A stretch of 64,000 bases of DNA from Gammaproteobacteria bacterium (GTDB taxonomy: Bacteria > Pseudomonadota > Gammaproteobacteria > HK1), in assembly GCA_012103455.1 (NCBI GenBank), contig WLWT01000001.1, forward strand, positions 1,102,001 to 1,166,000, written 5' to 3'. Every line of letters starts with the position of its first letter. Position 1 is the stretch's first letter. The translations under genes and the position numbers were made by a program. Shown in pieces: positions 52,075 to 60,710 of the stretch. The notes beneath the pieces are model-generated. The model searched no databases. It had not been told where the DNA came from and saw nothing but the letters and a program-made list of their open reading frames with translations.

Positions 52075-53048
52075 TGGCTGACGCAGACGCACCGGCGCCT
52101 GGCCCCACGCGCTGGGGGCGGTCCGCGCAGTTGCGCGCCAGCTCCGGCAGCGGGCCGCCATCCAGGACCGCCCGCCCCTTACCGGACTCACCGCAGGCCC
52201 TGGCAGATCTTTTGCGCGGTGTCGATTACATCGCCAGCGAAGCGCTCGCCACCGCCGTATTCCTGGCCGTGCGCATGGGCAAGCCTTTGTTGCTGGAGGG
52301 TCTGCCAGGGGTTGGCAAGACCGAGGCGGCCAAGGCACTCGCCAGCTGTCTAGCCAGGCAGGTGATCCGCTTGCAGTGCTACGAAGGCATCGACGCGGCC
52401 AATGCGTTGTACGAATGGAACTATCCACGCCAATTGCTGGCCATCCGCCAAGCCGGCGAACGCGACCTCGACCTCTATACCCCGGAGTACCTGATCGAAC
52501 GTCCATTGCTGCGGGCGCTGCGCCAGGCCAGCTACAGCGTGCTGCTATTGGACGAAATAGACCGGGCGGATCAAGAATTCGAGGCCTATCTGCTGGAGTT
52601 CTTGGCGGACTTTCAGATCAGCATCCCGGAGCTGGGCACCCAATCCAGCGCCGTGCCACCGCTGGTGGTATTGACCTCCAACCGCACCCGCGAGTTGCAC
52701 GAGGCGCTGCGCCGGCGCTGCGTCTACCACTGGATCGACTACCCATCGCCCGAGCAGGAAGCGCAGATCATCGCGCTGCGTGCGGGCGAGGTGGCCAGGG
52801 CCACGGCGCAGGCGGTGGTCGCCGCCGTCAATGCATTCAGGGCGCAGCCGCTGGCCAAGCCGCCGGGCATTGCCGAGGCGGTGGACTGGGCCCGCGCCGC
52901 GACGCTGCTGGCCGCTGGCGGGCTGCCCTGGCCGCTGGCGTTCAGACGCGCCATCGGCTTGGCGTTGAAAGACGAGGACGACCTGGCCATCAGTACGGCG
53001 GTGTTGGATGAGGTCATGCCGGAACAATCCGCCGAGACGGCGCGTTGA
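52074..53048 (+). CDS. MoxR-type AAA+ ATPase (CoxD-like)
   Basis: A 324-residue AAA+ ATPase. Walker A EGLPGVGKTEAAKAL near residue 80, Walker B SVLLLDEIDRADQEFE near 165, sensor-like VLTSNRTRELHEALRRRC, in the order typical of MoxR proteins. The N-terminal 35 residues are a basic, low-complexity extension. CoxD-type MoxR ATPases work with a VWA partner (next gene) to mature the metal site of molybdenum hydroxylases. Start and stop overlap both neighbours (TGATG upstream, TTGA downstream), so co-translation is likely. Confidence 0.9.
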   Translation: MADADAPAPGPTRWGRSAQLRASSGSGPPSRTARPLPDSPQALADLLRGVDYIASEALATAVFLAVRMGKPLLLEGLPGVGKTEAAKALASCLARQVIRLQCYEGIDAANALYEWNYPRQLLAIRQAGERDLDLYTPEYLIERPLLRALRQASYSVLLLDEIDRADQEFEAYLLEFLADFQISIPELGTQSSAVPPLVVLTSNRTRELHEALRRRCVYHWIDYPSPEQEAQIIALRAGEVARATAQAVVAAVNAFRAQPLAKPPGIAEAVDWARAATLLAAGGLPWPLAFRRAIGLALKDEDDLAISTAVLDEVMPEQSAETAR

Positions 53049-54235
53049 CGGCCGCAGAGCGAATAACCAGTGAGTGGCCGGCAACAGATTTGCCCGGGCC
53101 TAGCGCTGTGCTGCACCGCTTTGTGGTCACGTTGCGGCAACACGGTTTTGTTATCGCACCGGAACAGGCGATCGGCTTCCTCGCTGCCATCAAGCTGCTA
53201 GGACCCAGGGACGTGGAGCAGATCCGCTGGAGCGGCCACGCCATGCTGGCACCGCCAGCGGAGCGTCTAGCCGAGTTCAACCGGCTGTTCGACGCTTTTT
53301 TTCTGGATGCGCAGGCGGGCGCTCTCACCACCCTGGAAAGCGCCGAAGAACAACGAGAAAACGCGCGAGTATTCGATGTGGACCGGGGCGAACCCAGCGC
53401 CGCGACCGCCGCCTTGGAAGCCTCAGGCCAGGCGGCGGCGCGTACCGAGCGCGCCGGTGTGCGTCGCTTCGCCGGTGACACCGAGGAGCGCCAGTTGCGT
53501 GAATTGCGCAAGCGCTTGCCAACCGCCCTACCCCGCCGGCGCGGCATGCGCTTACGTCCGGCCCGCCACGGCACCACGGTGGACATGCGCCGCACCCTAG
53601 GCCGTGCCATCCGCCACGACGGCGAACTGCTGCAAGTGCTGCGCCGTGGCCGCCACCCAGTGCCACGCAAAGTGTTATTGCTCATCGACGTATCGGGATC
53701 AATGAAAATCCACACTGAAGCACTGATGCGCACCGCGCACAGCGTCGTGCACTCGGCGCCCAGGGCCGAAGTGTTCACCTTCGGCACCCGGCTCAGCCGG
53801 GTGACGCGGGCGCTACGCCACCGCCACCTGGAACAAGCCTTGGCGGCGGTGGCTGCCAGCGTCGCCGATTGGGACGGCGGCACCCGCATCGGCGAAGCGT
53901 TCCAGGCCTTCTTCGCCGTGCCCAAATTCACCGCCCATGCCAGTGGCGCCGTGTGCGTGATCATCTCCGACGGTCTTGAACGCGGCGACCCCGCACTGCT
54001 GGCCCGCTACCTGGCCCGGCTGGCACGGCTGGCCTGGCGTTCGGCCTGGTTGACACCGCTGGCGGCCGATCCGGCATTCACCCCCGACACGCTAGCGCTG
54101 CAAGCGGTGCTACCGCTTATCGATGATCTCGCCGATGGCAGTGGCGCCGGACCGGTCAGCCGTTATCTGCTCAACATAGCCGGACGCAACACAGCCAGAC
54201 GCAACACAGCCGGACGAAACATAGCCGGACGATGA
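53045..54235 (+). CDS. CoxE-type von Willebrand factor A-domain protein
   Basis: A 396-residue VWA protein. The N-terminal half is CoxE-specific (VLHRFVVTLRQHGFVIAPEQ). The VWA domain has the metal site VLLLIDVSGSMKIHTE (DxSxS) near residue 220, with TFGTRLSRVTRALRHR and WDGGTRIGEAF behind it. It starts at TTG 53045 inside the MoxR gene end. It partners the MoxR ATPase in maturing the Mo enzyme. The last 20 residues are a pentapeptide repeat (RNTAR, RNTAG, RNIAG) coded by a 15-bp tandem repeat, not part of the domain. Confidence 0.9.
   Translation: MTAAERITSEWPATDLPGPSAVLHRFVVTLRQHGFVIAPEQAIGFLAAIKLLGPRDVEQIRWSGHAMLAPPAERLAEFNRLFDAFFLDAQAGALTTLESAEEQRENARVFDVDRGEPSAATAALEASGQAAARTERAGVRRFAGDTEERQLRELRKRLPTALPRRRGMRLRPARHGTTVDMRRTLGRAIRHDGELLQVLRRGRHPVPRKVLLLIDVSGSMKIHTEALMRTAHSVVHSAPRAEVFTFGTRLSRVTRALRHRHLEQALAAVAASVADWDGGTRIGEAFQAFFAVPKFTAHASGAVCVIISDGLERGDPALLARYLARLARLAWRSAWLTPLAADPAFTPDTLALQAVLPLIDDLADGSGAGPVSRYLLNIAGRNTARRNTAGRNIAGR
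54173..54232 (+). repeat. 15-bp tandem repeat, four units, at the 3' end of the coxE-like gene
   Basis: Four 15-bp units (consensus AACACAGCCGGACGA/C) run in frame up to the stop codon, giving a C-terminal tail of the type NxAxR repeated four times. Confidence 0.88.
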
Positions 54236-54253
54236 ACCGCGAGATTGAGTTCC

Positions 54254-55897
54254 ATGCATACGCTTAGAAGACCGCAATTACGCGAACTCGTAGACGAAGA
54301 CGCCCTGGTGAGCGCCGTTGGCTCCGGCTTCAACTTCACCGAAGGCCCGATCTGGCATCCGCTCGAACACTACCTGCTGTTCTCCGACATGCCAGACGAT
54401 GTGCGGCGGCGTTGGGACGAACACCATGGCGTGCGCGAATCGGCACGGCCATCGAATAAAAGCAATGGCATGACCTACGACGCCGCGCTCAATCTAGTGA
54501 TCTGTGAGCATGCCACCTCATCGCTGGTGCGCCTGCACCGTGATGGCCGCCGGCAAGTGCTCGCCTCACACTTCGAGGGCAAAGCGCTGAACAGCCCCAA
54601 CGACGTGTGCATGCGCTCGGACGGTTCGTTCTACTTCACCGATCCATGGTACGGGCGCATGCCGGTCTTCGACGTCGAGCGGCCACGGGAATTGGGCTGG
54701 CAAGGCGTGTTTCGAGTGCCGCCCGCCGGCGGCGCGCCGCAACTCTTGGTCGAGCGGCATTTGTTCGACATGCCCAACGGCCTGTGTTTCTCGCCGGACG
54801 AATCGCTGCTCTACGTCAACGACACCGCCAACGCGCTGATCCGCCGCTTCGAAGTGCTGGCCGACGGTGCCTTGCGAGGCGGCGGGGTCTTCGCCAGTGG
54901 ACTCAAATCGCAGTTGGAAGAGGGCCTGCCCGATGGCATGAAGTGCGACGCCAAAAGCAACGTGTGGGTGACGGCACCGGGCGGCGTCGCGGTGTTCAAC
55001 CCGGGCGGCGAACATCTGGGCACCATCAAAGTACCGGAACTGGTGGCCAACCTGCACTGGGCCGGCCCCGGCTGGTCGGTCTTGATGATGACCGCATCCA
55101 CCTCGTTGTACCGCCTCCAAACCAAAGTGAGTGGCCGGCTCGAACCATTCATGCTGGCGCAGCCCGCGCCTACCCCGCAAGCACCAGTCACAGCGCGCGA
55201 ATCGCCACCACAGGTAGACCTACCACAGGTAGACCCATCAAGGGTAAGCCCATCAAGGGTAAGCCCATCAAGGGTAAGCAATAAGTCACTGCTGTTGGAC
55301 CCGGATCGCTGCGCACTCATCATTCAGGACATGCAAAACGACGTAGTGATGGAGGGCGGCGCATTCGCCGATTCCGGCGCCCCCGAACACGCCAAGCAAC
55401 AAAACGTCATCGCCCGGATCGCACGGCTCGCCGATACCTGCCGCGCCCGTGGCGTACCGGTGATTCACGTCTGGTTCCTGGTCGATCCAGGCGCGCGAGG
55501 ATTGACCCTCAACGCGCCGCTATTCGAAAGCGTATTGGATGCCAACGCACTGGTTCGCGGCACCTGGGGCGCACAGCCGGTCAAAACCTTGGAGCGCAAG
55601 AACGGTGACTTCGTAGTCGAGAAAATGCGCATGAGCGCCTGGCAAGGCACCCCCCTCGAAACCCTCTTGAAGAGCACGGGCCGCGACGTGTGCATAGTGA
55701 CCGGTGCCTGGACCAATATGTCCATCGAGCACACAGCCCGTACCGGCGCGGATAAAGGGTATTTCATGATCGTCCCGGAAAACGCCTGCTCAACCATCAA
55801 CGCGGATTGGCACAATGCGGCGATCAGCTACGCACTGCAAAACGTCAGTGTGGTGACTGACGTGGATGCGGTAGTGCGGGCCCTGTCGGGTGGATAA
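54254..55897 (+). CDS. SMP-30/gluconolactonase domain fused to an isochorismatase-like domain lacking the catalytic Cys
   Basis: About 547 residues. Residues about 10-300 are an SMP-30/gluconolactonase beta-propeller (NFTEGPIWHPLEHYLLFSD, LNSPNDVCMRSDGSFYFTDP, MPNGLCFSPDESLLYVND), expected to hydrolyse a lactone with a divalent metal. A repeated linker (PQVDP, SRVSP) follows. Residues about 345-545 are an isochorismatase-like hydrolase with the Asp (IIQDMQNDVV) and the Lys (VVEKMRMSAWQGTPLE). At the nucleophile position, however, it reads TGAWTNMSIEHTAR where the family has Cys, so a Ser stands in. I use ATG 54254 although an upstream TTG exists. It ends the Mo-hydroxylase operon; coupling of lactone and amide hydrolysis to that oxidation is inference. 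Confidence 0.87.
   Translation: MHTLRRPQLRELVDEDALVSAVGSGFNFTEGPIWHPLEHYLLFSDMPDDVRRRWDEHHGVRESARPSNKSNGMTYDAALNLVICEHATSSLVRLHRDGRRQVLASHFEGKALNSPNDVCMRSDGSFYFTDPWYGRMPVFDVERPRELGWQGVFRVPPAGGAPQLLVERHLFDMPNGLCFSPDESLLYVNDTANALIRRFEVLADGALRGGGVFASGLKSQLEEGLPDGMKCDAKSNVWVTAPGGVAVFNPGGEHLGTIKVPELVANLHWAGPGWSVLMMTASTSLYRLQTKVSGRLEPFMLAQPAPTPQAPVTARESPPQVDLPQVDPSRVSPSRVSPSRVSNKSLLLDPDRCALIIQDMQNDVVMEGGAFADSGAPEHAKQQNVIARIARLADTCRARGVPVIHVWFLVDPGARGLTLNAPLFESVLDANALVRGTWGAQPVKTLERKNGDFVVEKMRMSAWQGTPLETLLKSTGRDVCIVTGAWTNMSIEHTARTGADKGYFMIVPENACSTINADWHNAAISYALQNVSVVTDVDAVVRALSGG
55207..55281 (+). repeat. 15-bp tandem repeat, five units, in the interdomain linker
   Basis: Two units of ACCACAGGTAGACC(T/C) are followed by three of ATCAAGGGTAAGC(CC/AA), giving PQVDL-PQVDP-SRVSP-SRVSP-SRVSN between the SMP-30 and isochorismatase-like domains. 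Confidence 0.9.
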
Positions 55898-56050
55898 TTG
55901 CCATTTAGATCCATTGCAGCGCCGATGAGTAGAGCGGCTAGGAGATTGAACAAATATCGCATCACAAAGTATGACCCGCGTCATCGTGATCAGCATGACC
56001 TGTACACAAGGGTAAGTGGACAAGCATTGCCGAGATAGGATAAGGTGTAT
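55898..56050. other. Spacer after the Mo-hydroxylase operon, no gene seen
   Basis: This 153-bp stretch between the fusion gene and the mobile-DNA block contains no plausible gene. I see no clear terminator hairpin. Confidence 0.35.
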
Positions 56051-56089
56051 GGGGACTTCTAAAAAACCTACTGCGCGACGCTATGGCCG

Positions 56090-56915
56090 CCCTCATAGGT
56101 AGGTACTTAAGCGCTCGCGAAAACGGGCTCCAATCCAAATTGCAATCGACCTTTCTTTCGGTCTCTCTTGGGATGGGCTCGCGTCGCGTTGCTTGCCAAG
56201 TAATCAACCCATCCTTGCAGAGCATGAACAAGACCACGGCGGTGTTCCGTGGCCAGCACCCGAAACACCTCCCTCAAGCCATGACGGGCACACATCGCCA
56301 CTTTGCGCGTCGAGCTCTCCACTCCTCGCAATGCCTGAGTCATCCGACCTAGATAACGCTTCAATATCGATGCCGCAATCGCGGTCCAGATGAGACCCTC
56401 GGCAATACTTGCATGACTCGTATCGAATGCATGGAGATTCGTATACGACTTCCACTCCTTGAACATGGGCCTTCGGGCGCAACACCTCGACGACCCAGTG
56501 CTGGAGAATCACACACAGCACCTCGCGCATGAGGTCTTGGAAGGTGTCCTTCGACAGTTGACTGTCAAACGGCTTGTAGGCGACCGTCATGGCGAACAGC
56601 GCATTGAATTGGCGATGGATATCGGCCAGCGTCTCGACCGGTCCCATCGCATGGCTTGCCAGCAGGCTCAGCACCAGCCGATACGGGGTCATCAGGCGTT
56701 CTCGGTAGCAGAAACCGATTCGCCGTCCGAGGATGTTGACCAGCGTCGGCGACAGTACGCGCTTGATTCGACTGGCGAAGTGCGCAACAGTGCGGCGTCC
56801 CATTCGAGTCTCCGGGTGTCATGGTGGTTGTGGTGATCCCATGATCGGAGAGCTCGGGTGGGACTTCAACGACTCCAATAGAATCAATGAGATACTAAGA
56901 TCCTACCTATGAGGG
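56090..56915 (-). mobile_element. Internally deleted IS4-family element
   Basis: An 826-bp remnant with 14-bp perfect terminal inverted repeats, CCCTCATAGGTAGG at the left and its complement at the right. The transposase inside lacks its middle. Full elements of this kind should be about 1.4 kb or more, so an internal deletion is evident. No clear target duplication could be made out. Confidence 0.8.
56107..56803 (-). pseudogene. IS4-family transposase remnant, catalytic core deleted
   Basis: The N-terminal part (SRIKRVLSPTLVNILGRRIG, YRLVLSLLASHAMGPVETLAD, QLSKDTFQDLMREV) is followed, after a frame change near 56465, by the C-terminal part (KSYTNLHAFDTSHASIAEGL, TRKVAMCARHGLREVF, RAHPKRDRKKGRLQ). 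Most of the DDE catalytic domain between them is missing. The gene cannot make an active transposase. Confidence 0.82.
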
Positions 56916-57022
56916 CTGCGTTACGCGGTGCTCGGAACCCTCATATGTGTGCCTCACAACGGGGCCATCCATCAGGACTGATACCAGCTAGATCTAACGT
57001 ACTACGCCAATTCCGATTGGAG

Positions 57023-57595
57023 TCACCCATCTTCGGGGTGGAGCTCCGCGCCCTTTCCTCGTTTGTAGGTCCCTGCTCTGAATTTCATGCTGTCTTCAAC
57101 TATAGATGCGACAGCCGCAGCGCAAACTAGACAACCAGATATCGGCACGATGGCAATCGCATATTTCTTGGGCATGTAGTTCGGTTTGAACACAAACTGC
57201 CCATTTTCCCATGAGAAGTGCCACATCTCCCAGTATTTGCCTCCCATCGTGGCCACCGATTCCATCCCGTATACGATCATTACGACTCCGAGACAGAAAA
57301 TGACCGACGACCAAAACTGCTGGATCAAAAAGGCCGCCTTTAGGGGCAGCCAGGAATAGACCAGATCCAGTGCTATGTGGTCCTTCTCCCGGACCGTCAG
57401 CGCGAGAGCCAAAAACACTAACCAGATATTGCTCAATACCGTCAGTAGATCACCCCAAACAGGCGGGTCCTCGAACACGTAGCGCATGACCACATTGTAG
57501 ACGGCGAACGCAACCATCAAGAACAAAAAAAGCCCGCAAAATGCCGTTAACGTCTTCCGCACGAACAGGTCGGTCCAGGCGACGATCTTGAACAT
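57023..57595 (-). CDS. dctQ: TRAP transporter small permease DctQ
   Basis: A 190-residue membrane protein with four hydrophobic helices, including FCGLFLFLMVAFAVYNVVMR (with the family's NVxxRY pattern), ILSNIWLVFLALALTVREKDH and a C-terminal IAIVPISGCLVCAAAVASI. It forms the membrane complex with DctM. The usual order is dctP-dctQ-dctM; here it is dctP, dctM, then 1.5 kb of mobile DNA, then dctQ. It may have lost co-transcription with the other two subunits. The frame is intact. Confidence 0.87.
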   Translation of the reverse strand: MFKIVAWTDLFVRKTLTAFCGLFLFLMVAFAVYNVVMRYVFEDPPVWGDLLTVLSNIWLVFLALALTVREKDHIALDLVYSWLPLKAAFLIQQFWSSVIFCLGVVMIVYGMESVATMGGKYWEMWHFSWENGQFVFKPNYMPKKYAIAIVPISGCLVCAAAVASIVEDSMKFRAGTYKRGKGAELHPEDG

Positions 57596-57735
57596 TAGGA
57601 ACAGACCCCGTGACGCCTCGCCCTGTCGCTCAAATCAGCCTCGAGTGAATATCGACTATCGGGCGCCTCTAACAATAGTAATTTTTTTGTGAGTGCAAGG
57701 AAGCACCGCGCGCAGAACCGCAGTGTATAGGTCAT

Positions 57736-59016
57736 CACTGCTGTCCCATAAACTTTCATGAGAATGTAAACTGTATCTGGACCTGAGTTTCAATAGGGCC
57801 TGGAGGGTCTCCTTTGAGTAGTCCCCACAGGTCTCTTCGCTCAAATAAATTGACTTGAAAGAGTCGAATAATCTGTTGAATGCTTAAATCGAGTTTGCTA
57901 CAAAATTTCAGGTAAGCAACCATTAAATACATACACATAGCGACCCATATTTGAGTCATGACAGCATTTTTTGACGTCCCTACGAATGACTTAATCTTCA
58001 AGTTTTGTTTGATGCATTTGAAAAATAACTCAATTTGCCAACGCGACTTATAAATATCTGCAATGGTTTTGGCAGCCAATTCGAATTGATTGGTGAGAAA
58101 GACGTAATGCTTGCCGGTCTGTGGGTCCCGATAACCCATCCGGCGCAACTTAATCGGGCAGGTATCGGCTTTAGGGCCCGTTAAAATCAGCGTCTGATCT
58201 GAGGTAATGCCCTGCTCTTTATTCACCGGATGGCGAGAAATCACTCGGTATTTCGTATTGGCTTTCAACCGGGTGACAAAATAAATCCCCTTTGAATTGA
58301 GCAAGTTAAACCACGTGTAGTCCGTATAGCCACGATCAAACACCACAATAGAACCCGCATCCAGTTCTAAACTACGGCCTTGTGTAATATCTTGTTGTTT
58401 GCCTTCGGTAATAGTCATAAAGACCGGTAAAAAACCATCATGGTCCAGACCAACCTGTAGTTTAATCGCGCCTTTGGTCTTGCGAAATTTGGCCCAAGGA
58501 AATAGTGATAAGCATAAATCGATGGTCGATGCATCCAAGGAATAAAGCTTATTTTTAAAACGAAACCCATGCCTAGGCGCCAAGCTTTGACATCGTGCCA
58601 GCAGCTTCCAAAATAATCCTTCGTAGAGTGGATAAGGCTGTTGCTCGTTAACGCGAGCCAGAGAACTTCGACTGACCTTACCGATACCCAAATGGTAACT
58701 TTTGCGGCGTTGTTTATCCAGATTGCTGACAATATCTCGCAAACTACAGCGACCGGCGAGTTGGGCAAAACTCAACGCCACAAACTGTGACCAGCGTGAC
58801 ATTGTCCTCAATACACGGCCTTTATGGTGGGTTTTTGCGAGGGTTTCAAATTCATGTCTAGAAATCAGTTTTAGCAGCTGTGAAAATACGCTGTTACTGT
58901 GACTCAAGGCTATTATCCTGTTGATATTGAAAGATATTCTGAACCTCTATTCTAACAAATTAGCGCAGAATAGTCTTTGATTCTAAGCTCATTCAAAAGT
59001 TTGTGGGACAGCAGTG
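57736..59016 (-). mobile_element. IS4-family insertion sequence, complete
   Basis: A 1281-bp element with terminal inverted repeats CACTGCTGTCCCA(T/C)AAACTTT, one mismatch in 21, flanked by a perfect 9-bp direct repeat ATAGGTCAT. It contains one intact transposase gene. The near-perfect ends, clean target duplication and open frame point to a recent insertion. Confidence 0.95.
57756..58907 (-). CDS. IS4-family transposase (DUF4372-type N-terminus)
   Basis: A 383-residue transposase. The N-terminal domain (FSQLLKLISRHEFETLAKTH, RCSLRDIVSNLDKQ) is the DUF4372 type. The catalytic residues appear in YSLDASTIDLCLSLF (first Asp), IVVFDRGYTDYTW (second Asp) and YKSRWQIELFFKCIKQ, which is the Y-R-E-K signature with the catalytic Glu. 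The reading frame is complete, so it may be active. Confidence 0.94.
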   Translation of the reverse strand: MSHSNSVFSQLLKLISRHEFETLAKTHHKGRVLRTMSRWSQFVALSFAQLAGRCSLRDIVSNLDKQRRKSYHLGIGKVSRSSLARVNEQQPYPLYEGLFWKLLARCQSLAPRHGFRFKNKLYSLDASTIDLCLSLFPWAKFRKTKGAIKLQVGLDHDGFLPVFMTITEGKQQDITQGRSLELDAGSIVVFDRGYTDYTWFNLLNSKGIYFVTRLKANTKYRVISRHPVNKEQGITSDQTLILTGPKADTCPIKLRRMGYRDPQTGKHYVFLTNQFELAAKTIADIYKSRWQIELFFKCIKQNLKIKSFVGTSKNAVMTQIWVAMCMYLMVAYLKFCSKLDLSIQQIIRLFQVNLFERRDLWGLLKGDPPGPIETQVQIQFTFS

Positions 59017-59105
59017 ATAGGTCATACATGAGGATTCGAGCACGGTGCTGACGCCGCAATCGCGGAAAAAGTGCATTTTTAGAGGGGCCCTATCCAGGCG
59101 CACCG

Positions 59106-60395
59106 TCACTTTACGAATCCCAGAAGCTGCGGAAGATACATGGTGAACTCAGGGACGATGATAAGCGCGAACAACAACACAAAGAGTGCAACTAGATAAG
59201 GCAACATGGCGATTGCAACTTTCTCGAGTCGTACATTGGCGATTGCTCCCGCAGTGAAGAACGCGACGCCAACCGGCGGCGTGACCGAACCAATCAGAAA
59301 ACCGACTACGACTACAAGAGCGGCCTGAACATCGGGGTAGCCCGCCTTCACCATCACATCCACTAGCACAGGGCCAACCACAATGATGTTTGCCGCCGAA
59401 TCCATGACCATGCCAAGCAAACAGATAAATACCACCGTCACCAAGGCAAACAACAACGGGTTGTAGGTGTAGGTCAGCAACCATTGCTCGAGTTCGTTAA
59501 TGGCGCCAAGTGAAGTCAAGAGCCAACTGAAGGGGCCCGAGGCGGCAATGATGATGAAAACCATCGCCGAATTTCGAAACGCCCGTACAAAAGCGCTTTT
59601 ACAGTTGCGCCATGTGATCGTTCGATAAACGAACAGCCCCACAAACAACGCAATAGTCGCCGTTAGAGCGCCTGCCTCGACAACACCTGCGACACCAAAA
59701 ACGACTGAGCCCACTAGCACAACCGGTATGAGCAGGGCGAAAGACGACCGGTAGCTAGAGACTGCCAGCGCTTTTAGGCTAAATGGTTCCCTGCTACGTT
59801 CAAAATTGTTCCGCTTTGCGATGAAGTAATTGATGACCATCAGCAACGCACCGATCATCAATCCAGGGATTACACCTCCAGCAAATAACGCCCCGACCGA
59901 TATGCCGCCAGCGTTTGCTAGAACAATCATCATGACAGATGGAGGAATGATTCCTCCAATTGTGGAACTTACTGCTGTGATTGCGGCCGCAAATGCAGAC
60001 GGATAGCCCGCCTTCTTCATGGCGGGTACGAGTAACGAGCCGACTGTTGCGGTATCGGCCACGACGGAGCCATTCATTCCGGCGAAGAACATCGATACGA
60101 GAACGTTGGCCTGCGCCATACTTCCTCGCATCCGTCCAATAATGCGCTGACTCAATTCCACCAACCGGTCGGTAATGGTGGCGCTGGTCATTAGCTCCCC
60201 GGTTAGCATGAAAAACGGAATCGCGGTCAGGGGCACCGCGTCTATCGCGCTGAACATCTGACTTGGGATCAGAATCATCGGGGCAGCGTCGGTTATCAGG
60301 ATGTAGACAACCGGGATGAGAATCAGCGTAAATCCGACCGGTGCTCCCAAAAGAATGAGCACCACGAGGACCACCAGAAGGAGGATGCTTTCCAC
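59106..60395 (-). CDS. dctM: TRAP transporter large permease DctM
   Basis: A 429-residue, highly hydrophobic protein with about twelve helices. Family landmarks include FFMLTGELMTSATITDRLVE, GSMAQANVLVSMFFAGMNGS and GMVMDSAANIIVVGPVL. It is the ion-coupled channel of a TRAP carboxylate uptake system, with substrate delivered by the DctP-type protein encoded upstream. The gene is intact; its downstream partner dctQ is cut off by the MITE and IS4 insertion, whose left edge lies 15 bp after this stop codon. Confidence 0.94.
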   Translation of the reverse strand: MESILLLVVLVVLILLGAPVGFTLILIPVVYILITDAAPMILIPSQMFSAIDAVPLTAIPFFMLTGELMTSATITDRLVELSQRIIGRMRGSMAQANVLVSMFFAGMNGSVVADTATVGSLLVPAMKKAGYPSAFAAAITAVSSTIGGIIPPSVMMIVLANAGGISVGALFAGGVIPGLMIGALLMVINYFIAKRNNFERSREPFSLKALAVSSYRSSFALLIPVVLVGSVVFGVAGVVEAGALTATIALFVGLFVYRTITWRNCKSAFVRAFRNSAMVFIIIAASGPFSWLLTSLGAINELEQWLLTYTYNPLLFALVTVVFICLLGMVMDSAANIIVVGPVLVDVMVKAGYPDVQAALVVVVGFLIGSVTPPVGVAFFTAGAIANVRLEKVAIAMLPYLVALFVLLFALIIVPEFTMYLPQLLGFVK

Positions 60396-60710
60396 AGTGA
60401 CCTAGGTCTGCGTTCCCTGAAGCCCGGACCTTGAATCGAATACTAACTTGGTCCTCACCCACTCGTTTCTCATAGTGACTGCTACCGTCCCAGTGTTCCA
60501 CACATCATTTCACGCCGATGCATCCAGGCTGTTGGGTTAGGTCGCATTGGCGCATTCCAATGTCATTTTCCAGACTTGGTCTAGGGCGCCTCTAGTCGCT
60601 TCCCTGTGAAGGTGACACTCGTGCCTACCTCAAATTCTTGAGAGACCCAAACGAAGATGGCGCGGTAGATACCGCGCCATCTTACACATCGACTCGATAG
60701 CAGAATAACT
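60396..60710. other. Intergenic region between dctP and dctM, no gene seen
   Basis: This 315-bp region has no convincing coding frame. One short stretch (GGGCGCCTCTAG, about 60584-60595) matches only the terminal bases of the MITE family, with no recognisable interior. An inverted pair GATGGCGCGGTA / TACCGCGCCATC around 60656-60682, just past the dctP stop, could form a hairpin and may end or attenuate the dctP transcript. Confidence 0.45.
60656..60682 (-). terminator. Possible hairpin downstream of dctP
   Basis: GATGGCGCGGTA (60656-60667) and TACCGCGCCATC (60671-60682) are perfect inverted repeats of 12 bp with a 3-nt loop. They lie 29 bp beyond the dctP stop on its strand. No T-run follows, so this could be a processing or stabilising hairpin that lets dctP be expressed above dctM, as is common in binding-protein operons. 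Confidence 0.5.

Larger units (their letters stand above)
56051..56945. mobile_element. MITE-like element copy E, interrupted by an IS4-type remnant
   Basis: The left part (56051-56089: GGGGACTTCTAAAAAACCTA then CTGCGCGACGCTATGG) and right part (from 56916: CTGCGTTACGCGGTGCTCGG) line up with the reverse complement of copy C (61876-62017). That sequence is continuous there through GCTATGGCTGCGTTGCGCGG. The distal end is lost after about 56945. The element was split by the IS at 56090-56915. Confidence 0.75.
57661..59090. mobile_element. MITE-like element copy B, split by a complete IS4-family element
   Basis: 57661-57735 and 59026-59090 together give a 140-bp element nearly identical to copy A, with ends GGGCGCCTCTAACAA and (inward) GGGCCCCTCTAAAAATGCAC. 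The IS4 element at 57736-59016 entered the middle, duplicating ATAGGTCAT (57727-57735 and 59017-59025). The MITE was therefore here before the IS. Confidence 0.9.

Noticed and set aside
56204..56803. Functional transposase of 199 residues
   Set aside because: The catalytic core is missing and the C-terminal part is in another frame, so it is a remnant.
60584..60595. Sixth MITE copy (GGGCGCCTCTAG)
   Set aside because: Only about 12 terminal bases match; no interior or opposite end can be found nearby.
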